Assembly: GCF_014489555.1 (NCBI RefSeq)
Contig: NZ_CP060784.1
Span: 992,001-1,056,000, forward strand
Length of the DNA: 64,000 bases
Direction: 5' to 3'
Source: Hymenobacter qilianensis
GTDB lineage: Bacteria > Bacteroidota > Bacteroidia > Cytophagales > Hymenobacteraceae
Both the position numbers and the translations under genes were made by a program. Below the pieces are notes generated by a model. That model was not told the origin of the DNA and made no database searches. It was given only the letters and a program-made list of their open reading frames with translations. Shown in pieces: positions 18,826 through 27,958 of this stretch (positions within the stretch are counted from its first letter, which is position 1; each line of letters starts with the position of its first letter).

Positions 18826-18857
18826 AAGGAGCCGCTAGGTAGCGGCTCCTTCGTTTT
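18826..18857 (-). terminator. uvrA terminator
   Basis: Perfect stem AGGAGCCGCT / AGCGGCTCCT with a 4-nt loop, followed on the minus strand by six Ts. It lies about 30 bp after the corrected uvrA stop at 18884. Confidence 0.85.
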
Positions 18858-18883
18858 ACGGCAAACTTAATTGTGTGGTGAAT

Positions 18884-21721
18884 TTAAACTTTATCGGCTA
18901 GGAAGCGGGCTGTGTGGTTGGTGTCTTTGAGCTTTACCATATCCTCGGGCGTGCCTTCGAACAATAAATGCCCCCATTAAGGCCACCTTCCGGGCCAAGA
19001 TCGATAATCCAGTCGGCGCACTTGATGATGTCGACGTTGTGCTCGATGATGAGGACTGAATTGCCTTGCTCGATCAGGGCGTTCAGGGCTTTGAGCAGCT
19101 TGTTGATGTCGTGGAAGTGAAGGCCGGTGCTGGGCTCGTCGAAGATGAAGAGGATCTTATCCTGCTGCAAGGTGGCGCCTTTGGTCAGGAAGGAAGCCAG
19201 CTTCACACGCTGGGCTTCGCCGCCCGAAAGCGTGTTGGCCGACTGGCCCAGGCGGATATAACCTAGTCCTACGTCGTCGAGGGGCCTGAGGCGTTCGGCT
19301 ACTTTGGGCTGGCCTTTGAAGAACTCCACGGCGTCGGCTACGGTCATGTCGAGCACGTCGTCGATACCTTTTTCCTGGAATTTCACGTCCAGAATATCCT
19401 GCTTGAACTTGTGGCCGTTGCAGCTTTCGCAGGTCAGGTAGATGTCAGCCATAAACTGCATCTCAATTTTCACCTGCCCTTCGCCTTGGCACACTTCGCA
19501 GCGTCCGCCTTCGATGTTGAAGCTAAAGTGCGAAGGCTTCAAGCCGCGCGCTTTGGCCAAAGGCTGCTCTGAAAACAAGGTTCGGATGGCGTCGTAGGCC
19601 TTCACGTACGTTACAGGGTTGGAGCGCGAGGACTTGCCGATTGGGTTCTGATCGACAAATTCTACGTGTGTCACCTGGCCATTCACGCCCATGAGGCGGT
19701 CGAACCGGCCGGTAGCCTCACCGGCTCCGCCACCGAGCTGCTTCATGAGCGCGGGGGCCAAAATGCGCTTTACCAGCGTCGATTTGCCCGAGCCCGATAC
19801 GCCCGTTACCACCGTCATCACGTTCAGGGGAAACTTCACGTTGACGTTTTTGAGGTTGTTTTCGCGGGCGCCGGTTATTTCCAAGGCATTGCGCCAAGGG
19901 CGGCGCGAGCTAGGCACTTTCACCTCCATTTTGCCCCCAGATACTGGCCGGTATAGGTACTGGTATTTTTTAGAATCTCGGGGTAAGTGCCCTGGAACAT
20001 AAGGTTGCCGCCGCCCGAACCGGCTTCGGGGCCGATGTCGATAATCTGGTCGGCTTGCTCCATCATCATTTCCTCGTGCTCCACCACAATCACGGTGTTG
20101 CCGAGTTTCTGCAAGGAGCGCAGCACGCCAATAAGCTGCTCCGCGTCCTTGGGGTGCAGGCCGATGCTGGGCTCATCCAGAATATACATGGAGCCCACCA
20201 GCGCCGAACCGAGCGACGTCGCCAGCGAAATCCGCTGCGATTCGCCCCCGAGAGCGTGCTGCTCAGGCGATTGAGCGTGAGGTAGCCCAGGCCGACGCGG
20301 TGCAGGTAACCCAGGCGGTTGGTTACCTCTGTTACGAGGCGCTCGGCCACTTTGGCGTCGTGCTCGGTTAGGGTTAGGTTGTTGAAAAACTCCAGGGCCT
20401 TGCTCACCGGCAGCAGCACTACGTCGGTAATGCTCTGGCCGTCGATCTTGACGTATTGGGCGTCTTTGCGCAGGCGTGTTCCGCGGCAATCGGGGCAGGT
20501 GGTGCGGCCCCGGTAGCGGCTTTGCAGCACGCGGTACTGGATTTTGTGAGTCTGGGTGCTCACCCAGCGGAAGTACGCGTCGAGGCCCTCAAAGTACTTA
20601 TTGCCGTCCCAAAGCAAGCGGCGCTCGGCTTCGGTCAATTCGTTGTAGGGACGGTGAATGGGGAAGTCGAAGCGGATGCCGTTTTTCAGCAAAGGCTTCA
20701 GCCACTCACTCTGCTTATCGGTGCGCCAGGGGGCAATGGCGCCCTCAAACACGGTTAGGTTTTGGTCGGGAATAACGAGGTCTTCATCAATACCCAGCAC
20801 CGAGCCGAAGCCTTCGCAGGTCTGGCAGGCGCCGTAGGGATTGTTGAAGCTGAAGAAGTTGACGCTCGGCTCCTCGAAGCTCATACCGTCCAGCTCGAAG
20901 CGGTCGGAGAAGGTGCGGGTTTCGTCGTCGAGGCGCACCAGGCAAGTGCCGTGGCCCTCGAAAAAGGCGGTTTGCACCGAATCGGAGAGGCGGAACTGCA
21001 AATCTTCGTCGCCGGGCCGGATAACGGCGCGGTCAATCATGATGTGCACCGCACCCTTCACTTCCGGCTTGCCTTCCCCAATCAGGTCTTCGATGAATGA
21101 CACTTCGCCGTCTTCCGTCACTACCCGCGAGTAGCCTTTTTGCAGCAGCAAATCCAGCTCCTTGCTCATCTTCCGGCCTTCCTCGGAAGGAGTCAGCGGA
21201 GCCAGCAGCATCACGCGCGCGCCATCGGGCAACGTGAACAGAAAATCGACCACGTCGGCCACGTTGTCCTTGCGCACCTGCTCGCCGCTGACGGGCGAAA
21301 ACGTGCGACCCACGCGGGCAAACAGCAGCTTGAGGTAATCATAAATCTCGGTGCTGGTGCCGACGGTGGAGCGGTTGTTCTTAATAGAAACCTTCTGCTC
21401 GATGGCAATAGCCGGCGAAATGCCCCGGATATAATCGACGTCGGGCTTGTCCATGCGGCCCAGAAACTGGCGGGCGTAGCTGCTCAAGCTCTCCACGTAC
21501 ATACGCTGGCCTTCAGCGTACAACGTATCAAACGCCAGGCTCGACTTGCCCGACCCCGACAGCCCCGTAACGACAATAAACTTGTTGCGCGGCAGGGCTA
21601 CGCTGAGGTTTTTGAGATTATGAACCCGAGCATTTTTAATCAGAATAAACTCGCGCGGATCAAGCGCGTCAATCGGGTCGTCCGCGGGGGCCGACACCTG
21701 GAGGGAAGCAGTTTTGGGCAT
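18884..21721 (-). pseudogene. uvrA: Excinuclease ABC subunit A, frame broken three times
   Basis: UvrA is the damage-recognition ATPase of nucleotide excision repair. About 946 residues after correction, the normal length. Both ABC modules are present: Walker A GLSGSGKSSLAFD and GVSGSGKSTLV, signature LSGGEAQRVKLA, zinc-finger cysteines in [27 protein letters not shown] and CESCNGHKF. Three one-base losses lie in five-base runs: 20245-20249 (repairs to LSGGESQRIRL), 19934-19938 (repairs to [10 protein letters not shown]) and 18971-18975 (repairs to LNGGHLLFEG, then runs to TAA at 18884). The true C-terminus GTPEDMVKLKDTNHTARFL becomes readable only after the last repair. Three identical-type breaks in one conserved gene point to sequence error. 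Confidence 0.9.
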
Positions 21722-21971
21722 AGGTAACGTAACAGCCGGCAGCGGGTGGAAGGTTTCGCCCACAGCGTTTTGAATTCGCAAAGGTACGGCGGGGGTGGTT
21801 GGGTTGGTAACTACCTAATTGTTTTGCGCAACCGATGGCAGCCGGTTTAGTGGCGTTATGCTCTGCCCTATTACCTTGCGTATCAAAGATATATTGCCAC
21901 TAATAAGGCTACTGCTGAGTAGCGGCGATATAGGTGTTAGCACCAATGCGATGACGACTCAATTACTGGAA

Positions 21972-22349
21972 ATGACGACTGCAAGAGCTATTTACTTTTT
22001 TATGCTTCTCATGTTAACACAGCCGGCATGTAGTCAGCAATTAAATGACAGGACGGTTTTAGGCAGGGCTTACGCCGAGAAAGAATTGAAATTCGCGCTG
22101 GGAGGCAAAATACAGCATAACATTATTGACAACGAAAATGCCATTATAAAGGATAGCGTAACTGCAATAAGTATAGCAGAGCCTATTTTATTCAGCATTT
22201 ACGGGAAAGACAACATAACCCGGCAGAGACCCTACGAAATATACTTTATTGACAAGTACTGGGTAATTAGCGGAACGCTTTTGGAGAATTCTGTCGGCGG
22301 GACATTTTTAATCATCGTGGACGCAAGAAATAGTAAAATAGTAAAATAG
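21972..22349 (+). CDS. NTF2-fold immunity-type protein, exported
   Basis: 125 residues from the ATG at 21972, which starts a hydrophobic leader (AIYFFMLLMLTQPAC) that may be lipidated or cleaved. The rest, AISIAEPILFSIYGKDNI, RPYEIYFIDKYWVISGTL and GGTFLIIVDARNSKIVK, resembles the NTF2-fold immunity family (YbbC/YhhH type) that protects cells from contact-dependent or polymorphic toxins. AT content is clearly higher than in neighbours, suggesting transfer. No toxin gene is adjacent, so it is an orphan. A 175-bp palindromic repeat follows. Confidence 0.6.
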   Translation: MTTARAIYFFMLLMLTQPACSQQLNDRTVLGRAYAEKELKFALGGKIQHNIIDNENAIIKDSVTAISIAEPILFSIYGKDNITRQRPYEIYFIDKYWVISGTLLENSVGGTFLIIVDARNSKIVK

Positions 22350-22399
22350 TAAGAATAACTCATGGAAAATAATTACAGGTAATAATTAAAGTACCCCAA

Positions 22400-22573
22400 C
22401 TGGCGCGAGTTTAGCGCACCGTAACTCGTGACACTTATTCGGGCGAGGCTGTGTCTCGCATTAGAACGTCCCGGTAACTTAATCTCGCGCGAGTTTGCCG
22501 CTAACGCGGCAGTGGAGGCACAGCCTCCACATCATGGTTGGTCACGAGTTACGCTGCGCTAAACTCGCGCCAG
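22400..22573. repeat. MITE-like palindromic element, family C
   Basis: Outer arms CTGGCGCGAGTTTAGCGCA... (22400-22432) and ...GCGCTAAACTCGCGCCAG (22541-22573) pair over 33 bp with one mismatch. An inner pair (GAGGCTGTGTC near 22445, GGCACAGCCTC near 22517) continues the stem. No coding capacity. It separates two AT-rich genes and inserts into the region directly upstream of the second. Confidence 0.85.
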
Positions 22574-22623
22574 CACTGGAGACATATCCTATCAAACTCA
22601 TTTTCAATATTATCGAATTAAAA

Positions 22624-22989
22624 ATGACTGATAATACAGGAATGACCTATGACTTCATCTGCTTTACAGATTTGGCATACGAGTTTGAATTCTGCGGGAA
22701 AAAGGAAGCAGAAACTAAGATTAAAAGACGGCTTAAATATTATAAAGCAGGAGAATACAGTCAAGAGCGTGTTGACTATATCAGACAATTGAAAATCGAC
22801 TTGTATTCAGAAATATCTCAAACATCAAAGTCTAAATATTTTCGCAAATCGAAGTCGGAATACTCAGCCTTTGAAGACTTCAATCTCGAACAAATGAGAA
22901 CCGATTACAATAAGAAATATGACAAGTTGAACAAGAATGAATTAGGTAGAATGATAATTTTTGCTATATACTTATACCATATGAGGTAG
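22624..22989 (+). CDS. Hypothetical AT-rich protein
   Basis: About 121 residues from ATG 22624 (an in-frame ATG at 22642 is also possible). The frame stays open upstream into the palindrome, but those residues are repeat sequence and are left out. The protein is rich in Lys, Tyr and Glu, with charged stretches (CGKKEAETKIKRRLKYY, SKYFRKSKSEYSAFEDF) and no signal or membrane segment. I do not recognise a family. Base composition matches the immunity-type gene upstream and differs from the surrounding genome, so the two were probably acquired together. Confidence 0.5.
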   Translation: MTDNTGMTYDFICFTDLAYEFEFCGKKEAETKIKRRLKYYKAGEYSQERVDYIRQLKIDLYSEISQTSKSKYFRKSKSEYSAFEDFNLEQMRTDYNKKYDKLNKNELGRMIIFAIYLYHMR

Positions 22990-23028
22990 CTCAATCCTAG
23001 AATATTTTATCTGTTTTATACCCAACCC

Positions 23029-23538
23029 ATGCCCATTGAAGTCATAAATGCAGACGTGACGCTGGAGAAATTTTCCGGCAAAGGTGGCTGGACGTATGCA
23101 CCCGTACCGGCGCCAGCGTCGTTTGCGGGTTCCAAGGGCTACTTCAGCACGCTGCCGGTGAGCGGGCACATCGATGCGTTTGAGTTAACCGACACTCACT
23201 TGATGTCCATGGGTCAGGGTCGGCTGTTTCTGCCGGTGAAGGCCGCTATTCGCAAGCAGTTGGGCAAGCAGGCCGGCGACGTGGTGCGGCTGGTGCTCTT
23301 CTGCCCCGATCAAGAGGCGCCGCTCACTGTATCCGCCGATGACTTTCGGGAGTGTCTGGCGGAGGTGCCCGGTGCGCTGGAAGCCTACGAGCGCCTGACC
23401 GTCGCCCACCAGCAAGCCTGGGTGGCGTGGGTAGCGGCCGCTTCCACCGATGAGCAAAAGGTAGTTCGCGCCGAAGCCGCCTGCACGCGGCTGGCACATT
23501 TGCCCCCCAACACGAAAAGCTGCCTGCCACCGACGTAA
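23029..23538 (+). CDS. DUF1905 / YdeI-type protein
   Basis: A 169-residue cytoplasmic protein. Residues 10-100 (GKGGWTYAPVPAP, VSGHIDAFEL, GRLFLPVKAAIRKQLGKQAGD, VVRLVLF) match the DUF1905 beta-barrel domain, and residues 105-155 (ADDFRECLAEVPGALEAYERL and HQQAWVAWVAAA) match the YdeI/OmpD-associated domain. Function unknown. The last 12 residues (LPPNTKSCLPPT) read through a TTGCCCCCC run at 23503-23508; with one more C the C-terminus would be LPPQHEKLPATDVKKPPSGG ending about 40 bp later, so the true end is uncertain. Confidence 0.75.
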   Translation: MPIEVINADVTLEKFSGKGGWTYAPVPAPASFAGSKGYFSTLPVSGHIDAFELTDTHLMSMGQGRLFLPVKAAIRKQLGKQAGDVVRLVLFCPDQEAPLTVSADDFRECLAEVPGALEAYERLTVAHQQAWVAWVAAASTDEQKVVRAEAACTRLAHLPPNTKSCLPPT

Positions 23539-23606
23539 AAAAGCCCCCCAGCGGCGGCTGAGGAAAGTGTTTTTGCTCCTTGCTGTGCTCAGGCAGTCAC
23601 TAGGCG

Positions 23607-23697
23607 GTCATGCAGAGCAGAGCGAAGCATCTCGCGTGTTTAATTGTTTAGCTTGGCAACATCAGCACGCGAGATGCTTCGCTCTGCTCTGCATGAC
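23607..23697. repeat. REP-like palindromic element, family A copy 4
   Basis: Arms 23607-23638 (GTCATGCAGAGCAGAGCGAA plus GCATCTCGCGTG) and 23666-23697 (complement) are perfectly inverted over 32 bp with a 27-nt loop. It lies between two convergent genes and could also stop transcription. Confidence 0.9.
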
Positions 23698-23722
23698 GTT
23701 CAATATTTTTGGGAACGCCTCC

Positions 23723-24391
23723 TTACTTAGCTAAAACCGGCCGTACTGCCTCCGTCCAGATTTCATAGCCGGCGCGGGTCATGTGCAGGCCATCTTCCAG
23801 GAACAGCTCGAGTCGGGGCTTGCCATCGGGGCCGAGCATGGGCGTGCCTACATCCACGAAACGCAGCCGTTTGGGGCGCTTCTCCATGTATTGACGGATG
23901 AGGTTGTTTGCCTCCTGCATTTTGGGGTAAAGCTCCCAGCGCGCCAGACTGGGCTTGATGGCCAGAAAAACCAGCTGTGACTTGGGCAGCTTCCGGCGCA
24001 TCAGCTTCTCAAACGTCCGGAACGACGCGTACACTTCCTGGGGCGTAGCGCCGGCGGCAATGTCGTTGTCGCCTTCGTAGATCACCACTTGCCGAGGCCG
24101 GTAGCGCAAGACCAGCTGATCAAACAGCTGAATGGCATCGGGGAAGCGCGAGCCGCCGAAGCCACGATTCAGCACTGGCTGATTGGGAAAATCGGTGTCC
24201 AGCGTTTCCCACATGCGGATGGAGGAGCTGCCGTAAAACAGAATGGACGCTATGGGGGGCTTTTTGAGGCTATCCTGGCGGGCAAATGCGCGCAGCTCGG
24301 TCGTCCATTGGGCGGCGGGTGGCGCCGTTGTTTGGGCGTAGCCACTTAGCGCCAGCCACGACAGAAGCAGAAGAGTAAAACCAATTCGCAT
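23723..24391 (-). CDS. Secreted SGNH/GDSL hydrolase
   Basis: A 222-residue secreted esterase-fold protein. Start 24391 gives the signal MRIGFTLLLLSWLALSGYA. Block I appears as ILFYGSSSIRMWETL (nucleophile Ser), block II as NRGFGGSRF, block III as IYEGDNDIAAG, and block V as FLEDGLHMTRAGYEIW with the catalytic Asp-x-x-His as DGLH. This layout is the acetylhydrolase-like branch common in Bacteroidota glycan clusters. KKPPIASILFYG is written through a GGGGGGCTTTTT motif, in frame. Substrate unknown; probably acetylated sugars or lipids. Confidence 0.85.
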   Translation of the reverse strand: MRIGFTLLLLSWLALSGYAQTTAPPAAQWTTELRAFARQDSLKKPPIASILFYGSSSIRMWETLDTDFPNQPVLNRGFGGSRFPDAIQLFDQLVLRYRPRQVVIYEGDNDIAAGATPQEVYASFRTFEKLMRRKLPKSQLVFLAIKPSLARWELYPKMQEANNLIRQYMEKRPKRLRFVDVGTPMLGPDGKPRLELFLEDGLHMTRAGYEIWTEAVRPVLAK

Positions 24392-24675
24392 ATAGTGGGA
24401 TGTGAGCATGCTGAAGGGCAAAAACGAGAATTGCTGCACGATAAGATACTACCGAAACAGGTAACCAAAAGGCTTGGCGCGGGGCGCTAAATCGTAAAGT
24501 CTGTCGTTCAACCTTAGAAATGCCCCCCAGCCGGCCGCGCTTTACTTACGCAAAGTGCGCCTCGGGCAGCGATGAAGAACAGGTGTGTGAAGTAGCAAAA
24601 TTTGCGGAACGTTATACTATTCTCATCCCTGGCCGGCGTTTTGCACCCACCGTAGCTATTCCTATCCCGCCATAT

Positions 24676-26153
24676 ATGCGTTTTACCACTCCGCTTCTGC
24701 TTTTCCTCCAACTGGCACTTGTTTGTAGTGCCTCCCTGCTCAGCGCCGCGCCCCTCCCAACCCTGGGGGCAAATGGAGCGGCACCCTGAAAATACCGAGC
24801 GGTAAGCTGCTCCAACTTCAGATTGATATAACTGATATAAACGGAAAGCGCACCGCCAGCCTCGACATACCCACCCAAAATGCTCACGATATCGCCGTGG
24901 AGCGTGTAGAGGTGCGCGGCGACAGCCTGCACTTACAGGCCAGTGCCATTCGGGCTTCGTTTGCGGGCCGCATAGCGCCCAACGGCGGCCTGATAACTGG
25001 TAAGTGGCGGCAGAACGGCGCCAGACTGCCCCTGTTGTTGCAGCGCACAAGCACCGCAGTAGTAGCCGCGGCGGCAGCCGCTGCCCCGACCACGGTGTCC
25101 ACCAAATCGGCTGTGGGCAGCAAAAACGCCAAGCGCCCCCAGGAGCCCACAGCGCCGTTTCCTTACCGCGAGGAAGAAGTACGCTTTGCCAATAAGGCCG
25201 CCGGTATTCAGTTCGCGGGTACTCTCACGGTGCCCCAGGGCGCGGGGCCATTTCCGGCCGTGGTGCTGCTTTCGGGCTCCGGCGCCCAAAACCGCGACCA
25301 GGCCGTATTTGGTCACCGCCCTTTCTGGGTAATTGCCGACTACCTCACCCGCCGCGGCATTGCCGTACTGCGCTTCGACGACCGGGGTGTGGGACAGTCG
25401 GGGGGCAATTCGGCCACGGCCACGGCCGCCGACTACGCTACCGATGCTCAGGCCGCCCTGGACTTTCTGCGTACCCGTCGCGAGATAAATAGCAAAAGCC
25501 TTGGTCTGGTGGGCCACAGCGAAGGCGGTACGGCTGCCATTGCCGCCGCCAATAAAGCGCAAACCCCCAGCTTTTTGGTATTGCTGGCTACGCCCGGTGT
25601 GCTGGGACCAGAAGTAATTGTGCGGCAGACGCTGGATATATCTCGGCTAAAAACGCACGACGCCAAGATTCTGGCTGGCGTAGAGCAGCGCCAGCGGGCC
25701 CTGCTCAATATCGTGCAGCAGATCAGCGACAATAAGCACGCGCGGGCCCGCCTCATTCCGGCCATGATTCCGCCCATTCCGCTGCCTCCTGAGCAGGCCG
25801 CCCAGATGCAAAAGCTAGCGGAGGATAAAGCCGCCATGATGACGACTCCCGCTTACCGCTTTATGCTGGAGGATAATCCGCCCAAAAACCTGCGCACTAT
25901 TAAGTGCCCGGTGCTGGCCCTCAATGGCTCCAAAGACCTGCTGGTAGCCGCCGAGCTCAATCTGAAATCCATCGAAAAAGCTTTGAAAACCGGAGGCAAC
26001 CGCGACGTAACCGTGCGGGAGCTTTCCGGCCTGAATCACCTTTTTCAGACAGCCTCCACTGGTGCCGTAACTGAGTATGAGGGCATTGCGGAGACCTTTT
26101 CCCCCACGGCCCTGCAAGCAATGGGCGACTGGATTGTGCAACGAGCTAAGTAA
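24676..26153 (+). pseudogene. Secreted alpha/beta hydrolase, frame broken at 24765-24769
   Basis: About 492 residues after repair. Signal MRFTTPLLLFLQLALVCSASLL from ATG 24676. One more G in CCTGGGGGCAAATGG joins LPTLGG to KWSGTLKIPSGKLLQLQIDI, matching the N-terminal beta-domain of its neighbour (GQWKGLLKVPGGSLELII). The C-terminal hydrolase domain has SGSGAQNRDQ, the nucleophile elbow LVGHSEGGTAA (Ser about residue 280), the acid region LNGSKDLLVAA and the His in LSGLNHLFQ. All triad positions are present. It is a tandem paralogue of 26395-27876. Confidence 0.85.
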
Positions 26154-26394
26154 GCGGTGAATTGACTATTGAGGTATCAGCAGGCCTTATAAACGTCCGT
26201 TAACCACATTCTTATATTTTTCTAATACAAAGCACATTCTATCTGAACGGCACATGAATTGTGTTGGTGCAAATATTTGTATTAAATTAACCCAAAATAG
26301 CTTACCAAGCTTTCTTAATCACAATTATCCACGATTAAGAAGATACGCCCATGTTCTCACTCACAGGTTTCAATGATGCAAATATTGTAACTTT

Positions 26395-27876
26395 ATGAAG
26401 AAATCTTTACTCATTTCTCTGTTAGCCTGTCTTATGCTTTGGCTGCCTACCATTACCGTAGCTGCTGATCCTGCCCCTTTAAAAGGCCAGTGGAAAGGCT
26501 TGCTGAAGGTGCCGGGGGGCAGTTTGGAGCTGATTATCACCATCATGCCGCTCACCAACGGCTCTTACTATGCGGCGCTTGACGTGCCGAAGCAACGAGT
26601 AAACCGCATGCCGGTGGAAGTTGAGCTGAAAGGCAACGATCTGACGCTGCGCATGGAGCAGGCCGGCAGCAGTTTTGTGGGTAAAGTAGGTCAGGGCGGC
26701 GCTACTCTCACCGGAACCTGGAAGCAGCCGGGCCTTACTGCTCCGCTTGTGCTAAAGCGGCTGGTAGTTTCTACCCCGCCGGTAGCGAAAAAAGCGCGCC
26801 TGACTCCGCCCTACCGCGAAGAGGATGTGACGTTTATGAATGCCGCCGCCAAGCTCAAATTGGCGGGCACCCTGACTGTACCGGCCGGCCCGGGACCGTT
26901 CCCGGCTGTAGCTCTGCTATCCGATACAGGCCCGCAGGATCGTGACGCCGGGCAGCAGGAATACCGCATGTTCGGGCAGCTGGCCGACTATCTGACCCGG
27001 CGCGGCATCGCGGTGCTGCGTTTTGATGACCGGGGCGTGGGCAAATCGGGCGGTGACTACCGCACGGCTACCACCGTCGATTTGGTAGGCGATGCGCAAG
27101 CAGCCCTGACTTTCCTCCGCTCCCGTGACCTCATCGATCCGCAGCACGTGGGCCTGCTAGGCCACGGCGAAGGGGCCAACGTAGCCTTGCTCGCCGCCGC
27201 CGATCTGCATACTAAGGCCCCGGACTTCGTGGTATCGTTAGCGGGCTACGGCTTAACCGGCCGCGATGTGCTTCTGCGGCAGCAGGTAGAGATTATGCGA
27301 CTTATCGGGTCAGATGCACAGCAGGTGCAAGCGGCCGTCGATCTGCACAACCGCATGGTTGATGTCATACGTCAGACCCCGGATGACACCCAGGCCCGCG
27401 CTAAACTGGCCGGTATTCTGCGGCTCAACAACACCCATATCGACCCAGTAATGGCCAAAGCGCGTTCCATTCAGCTCACCACGCCTTGGTCGCGCTATTT
27501 CATGGATTTCGACCCTACCCACAAATTGTCTGACGTACGGTGCCCGGTGCTGGCCCTCAACGGCATAGACGACCTGCAGGTAGCGGCCCGCACCAATCTT
27601 ACTATCCTGTCGAAAGGCCTTAACAGCAACCGCGATGTAACCGTGCATAAGCTGGCCGGCGTCAATCATTCCTTTCAGCCCGACCCTAAAGAGTGGCCCA
27701 TAGTCAATGGTGAGCAACAGCCAGCTTTCTCACCTAAGGCGTTGAATACCATCCGTGAGTGGGTAATGGAGCGTAGCGGGCAGCCCGATGCTAAAAAGCT
27801 AGCGGCGCACACTGCTTTTTTCAAACGCCTGAAGCCCAGCTTCTCTAAGCAAACCAAGAGCCAGGCCAGCCGGTAA
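26395..27876 (+). CDS. Alpha/beta hydrolase paralogue lacking the nucleophile Ser
   Basis: A 493-residue secreted protein (signal MKKSLLISLLACLMLWLPT). The layout follows the paralogue upstream: beta-rich N-domain, DTGPQDRD, RGIAVLRFDDRGVGKSGG, LNGIDDLQVAA, and GVNHSFQ with the likely His. The nucleophile elbow reads LLGHGEGANVA near residue 256 where the paralogue has LVGHSEGGTAA, so the catalytic Ser is replaced by Gly (codon GGC). It may be a binding or regulatory pseudoenzyme, or it may use another residue. The frame is intact. A long hairpin terminator follows 9 bp after the stop. Confidence 0.85.
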   Translation: MKKSLLISLLACLMLWLPTITVAADPAPLKGQWKGLLKVPGGSLELIITIMPLTNGSYYAALDVPKQRVNRMPVEVELKGNDLTLRMEQAGSSFVGKVGQGGATLTGTWKQPGLTAPLVLKRLVVSTPPVAKKARLTPPYREEDVTFMNAAAKLKLAGTLTVPAGPGPFPAVALLSDTGPQDRDAGQQEYRMFGQLADYLTRRGIAVLRFDDRGVGKSGGDYRTATTVDLVGDAQAALTFLRSRDLIDPQHVGLLGHGEGANVALLAAADLHTKAPDFVVSLAGYGLTGRDVLLRQQVEIMRLIGSDAQQVQAAVDLHNRMVDVIRQTPDDTQARAKLAGILRLNNTHIDPVMAKARSIQLTTPWSRYFMDFDPTHKLSDVRCPVLALNGIDDLQVAARTNLTILSKGLNSNRDVTVHKLAGVNHSFQPDPKEWPIVNGEQQPAFSPKALNTIREWVMERSGQPDAKKLAAHTAFFKRLKPSFSKQTKSQASR

Positions 27877-27885
27877 CCGTTTGGG

Positions 27886-27957
27886 CTTTCTATAGCGAAA
27901 CCCGCTCAACTCGTTCTTAGCGCGAAGAACGGGTTGAGCGGGTTTCGCTATAGAAAG
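27886..27957. terminator. Long perfect hairpin between convergent genes
   Basis: Arms CTTTCTATAGCGAAACCC plus GCTCAAC (27886-27910) and the exact complement (27933-27957), extended inward by CGTTCTT / AAGAACG around an AGCGCG loop. It lies 9 bp after one stop codon and 1 bp from the other, so it probably terminates both genes; it lacks a T tract. Its 25-bp perfect outer stem also suits a repeat element. Confidence 0.75.
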
Positions 27958-27958
27958 C

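Noticed and set aside
21140..21727. Plus-strand open frame opposite the uvrA N-terminus
   Set aside because: Entirely antisense to conserved Walker-A coding sequence; shadow frame.
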